Shown: positions 6,048 through 7,655 of the stretch, piece by piece
Layout: the number at the start of each line of letters is the position of its first letter
Position numbering within the stretch: position 1 is the stretch's first letter
Source: Rhodoferax sp.
GTDB lineage: Bacteria; Pseudomonadota; Gammaproteobacteria; Burkholderiales; Burkholderiaceae_C
Assembly (NCBI GenBank): GCA_029946045.1
Contig: JAQSDS010000043.1
Coordinates: forward strand, 1-7,655
DNA length: 7,655 nucleotides
Direction of reading: 5' to 3'
Notes under the pieces: model-generated
Told to the model about the DNA's origin: nothing
What the model saw: the letters and a program-made list of their open reading frames with translations, nothing else
Database searches by the model: none
Translations under genes and position numbers: made by a program

Positions 6048-6749
6048 TTAACGCAGTGGCGACAGCGCGGCGCTGGCCAGTTCGGCCACGCGGGCCAGAA
6101 AGTCGGTGCCCATGGTGCTGTTGAAGCGCTGGGCATCGGGCGAAGCCAGCACCAGCAGGCCAAATGCCGGTGTCGTGCTGCCGATGGGGCCGGCGCGCAA
6201 GGGCAAAATGGCCAGCGAGGCGACGGCTTTGGGGTCGGGCAGCCAATCGATGACCTCCAGGCCGGTGTTCACGCCACAAAATGGCTCGGTCAGGGAGCTC
6301 GCAAAGAGCTTGGCATCGTCGCTCACCCCTTGGGCAAACGCCTCGCCAGCGTAGGCCGCAGCCACGCCCCAGACCTTGATGCCGACCTGAGGCACGGCAA
6401 ACTGGTCGGCCAGCTCGTCGGCCATCAAATCGGGCAAAGCAACGGGGTCGGTGTTCAAAAACAGCGTGCGCGCCCAGTACAGCAGCTTGTCTGACAGCAC
6501 CATGTTCTCGTTGACGTTGCGAATCATGTCCATGATGCGGAGCTCCAGCATCTTGATCTTTTCGCGCAACATATTGGCTTGCCGCTCCTGCAGGCTGACC
6601 GCGCGCTGGCTGTGCGGGCTGGTCAGTTGCACAGCCGCCAGCATGTCGGCGTGGCGCTCAAAAAAATCAGGCGTATTGGCCAGGTAATTGGCAATGTCGT
6701 CCTCGGTGATCGGGTTGTTGATGGCGCTGGGCAGGTTTAAATTGGGCAT
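6048..6749 (-). CDS. DUF484 family protein (YigA-like)
   Basis: A 233-residue protein of the DUF484 family, whose biochemical role is not established. The N-terminus carries the typical ITEDDIANYLANTPDFFERH pattern at 14-33. A predicted coiled coil follows at about 50-80 (QERQANMLREKIKMLELRI) and then a GAF-like globular region to the end, with FCGVNTGLEV and the hydrophobic strands VASLAILPL and FGLLVLAS. No membrane segment or signal peptide is seen. The ATG lies two bases after the dapF stop with no Shine-Dalgarno of its own, so translation probably depends on ribosomes finishing dapF. That matters because dapF has an internal stop. The family is repeatedly found between dapF and xerC, as in E. 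coli yigA, which supports the identification. Confidence 0.9.
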   Translation of the reverse strand: MPNLNLPSAINNPITEDDIANYLANTPDFFERHADMLAAVQLTSPHSQRAVSLQERQANMLREKIKMLELRIMDMIRNVNENMVLSDKLLYWARTLFLNTDPVALPDLMADELADQFAVPQVGIKVWGVAAAYAGEAFAQGVSDDAKLFASSLTEPFCGVNTGLEVIDWLPDPKAVASLAILPLRAGPIGSTTPAFGLLVLASPDAQRFNSTMGTDFLARVAELASAALSPLR

Positions 6750-6751
6750 GG

Positions 6752-7639
6752 TCAGAACGCGTTAGGAAGGTCGTTGGGGATGTCAATGTCGCCGTGAAAC
6801 ACGGTGGTCGCCGGGCCCGTCATCATGACGGGTGCGTTGCCGCCGGCCCAGGCAATGCTGAGTACGCCGCCGTGGGTTTGTACCTCCACCTCGGCATCAA
6901 GCAAACCGAGCCGGATGCCCGCCACCACAGCGGCACAAGCGCCCGAGCCGCAGGCCAGCGTCTCGCCGGCACCGCGCTCAAACACCCGCAAGCGGATCTG
7001 GTGGCGGCTTTGCACCTGCATGAAGCCAGCGTTGACCCGGTTCGGAAAAAGCGGATGGTGTTCAATCAGCAGGCCCAGTTGTAAAACCGGTGCGGTGTCG
7101 ACATCGTCCACCAGTTGCACCGCATGCGGGTTGCCCATCGACACCACCGCTACCAACACCGTCGTGTTTTGTTACGGCGGGTCGAGCACCAGCGGCCATT
7201 GCTGCCATGAACCGATCGGCTGGGCAGGCACCTGACCGGGCGCGAACGGAATGCGTTCTGGCTCAAATACCGGCGCCCCCATGTTGACCGTGACGCGCCC
7301 GTCAGGGGTGAGCACCGGCTCAATCACGCCGCCCCGGGTCTGCACACGGATCGCGTCTTTGGGTGTCAAACCCGTATCGCGCACAAAGCGCGCAAAACAG
7401 CGCGCGCCATTGCCGCACTGCTCCACCTCGGCGCCATCTGCGTTGTGGATGATGTACTCGAAGTCAATGCCTGGCGCGGGTGACGGTCGCACCGTCAGAA
7501 TCTGGTCGGCACCCACGCCAAAGTGGCGGTCCGCCAGAAACCGGTACTGCGCGGCGCCCAGACCCAAGCGGCGCCGGGTCTCATCGAGCACCACAAAGTC
7601 ATTGCCCGCGCCTTGCATTTTGGTAAACGGAATTCGCAT
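6752..7639 (-). pseudogene. dapF: Diaminopimelate epimerase dapF, interrupted by an in-frame TAA
   Basis: DapF converts LL- to meso-diaminopimelate, the precursor of lysine and of peptidoglycan cross-links. Starting at the ATG at 7639-7637 ([20 protein letters not shown], the usual family start) the frame spans 295 codons before the final stop, which fits DapF (E. coli 274). Codon 156 is TAA. The first part (7639-7172) is 155 residues with [17 protein letters not shown] and catalytic Cys75. Directly after the stop, in the same frame, [18 protein letters not shown] continues to [17 protein letters not shown] with the second catalytic Cys230, and the normal end [15 protein letters not shown]. 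No frame change or other lesion is seen. The stop lies in a variable stretch before the conserved SMGNPH motif. Neither part alone holds both catalytic cysteines. Causes could be a sequencing error, a recent nonsense mutation, readthrough or a split enzyme. A GTG start at 7654 would add five residues and is less likely. Confidence 0.9.
7172..7174 (-). other. In-frame premature TAA stop within dapF
   Basis: The minus strand reads CTC GAC CCG CCG TAA CAA AAC ACG ACG GTG in the dapF frame. One base change would restore a sense codon such as TCA (Ser), CAA (Gln), AAA (Lys) or GAA (Glu). The nearest in-frame restart codon is GTG at 7159-7157, without a visible Shine-Dalgarno. Confidence 0.92.
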
Positions 7640-7655
7640 GGCCAGATTATCCACG

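Noticed and set aside
5028..6494. Long plus-strand frame of 488 codons
   Set aside because: It lies opposite xerC and the DUF484 gene, both with clear motifs. Its product is Gln/His/Arg-rich with no recognisable domain, as expected for an antisense frame in GC-rich DNA.
6752..7159. C-terminal dapF part as an independent 135-residue gene starting at GTG 7159
   Set aside because: There is no Shine-Dalgarno, the start lies inside a conserved strand of DapF, and it would lack catalytic Cys75. It is better read as the rest of the interrupted gene.

Overview
The window reads as chromosomal core DNA of a betaproteobacterium, most likely Burkholderiales, family Comamonadaceae (Rhodoferax/Polaromonas-like). 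This rests on moderately high GC, the family resemblance of the proteins, a long Ala/Lys-rich DksA, and the dapF - DUF484 - xerC order. The family placement comes from recalled family features, not a search. Every supported gene lies on the minus strand, so transcription runs from the right end to the left end. I see no mobile element, CRISPR array, tRNA, rRNA, riboswitch or convincing intrinsic terminator.

Right part (7639 to 3473): a compact gene run of dapF (lysine and peptidoglycan precursor synthesis), a DUF484 protein, xerC (chromosome dimer resolution), a 103-residue protein of unknown function, and rlmI (23S rRNA m5C methyltransferase). Junctions are 2 bp, 39 bp, 32 bp and a 4-base overlap, which suggests one operon. 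The dapF - DUF484 - xerC part matches the enterobacterial dapF-yigA-xerC order. The clearest anomaly is here: dapF carries an in-frame TAA at 7174-7172. The rest of the gene stays in the same frame, intact to its normal end.

Middle (3424 to 2372): a CobW/COG0523 P-loop GTPase with a CxCC motif and a loop holding 15 histidines, a probable metallochaperone.

Left part (2197 to 1): dksA, encoding the stringent-response RNA polymerase cofactor, starts at a GTG behind a strong Shine-Dalgarno sequence. It has a ~190-residue low-complexity extension and only one of the four zinc-finger cysteines. Then comes a gene running off the left edge whose product joins a FimV-C-terminal-like segment to a STAS-like segment. 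The 174 bp before dksA contain two short perfect dyads 31 bp apart.

I do not see an undescribed multi-gene system. The points worth a second look are the interrupted dapF, the DksA architecture and its upstream dyads, the STAS/FimV-like fusion, and the small unknown gene coupled to rlmI.
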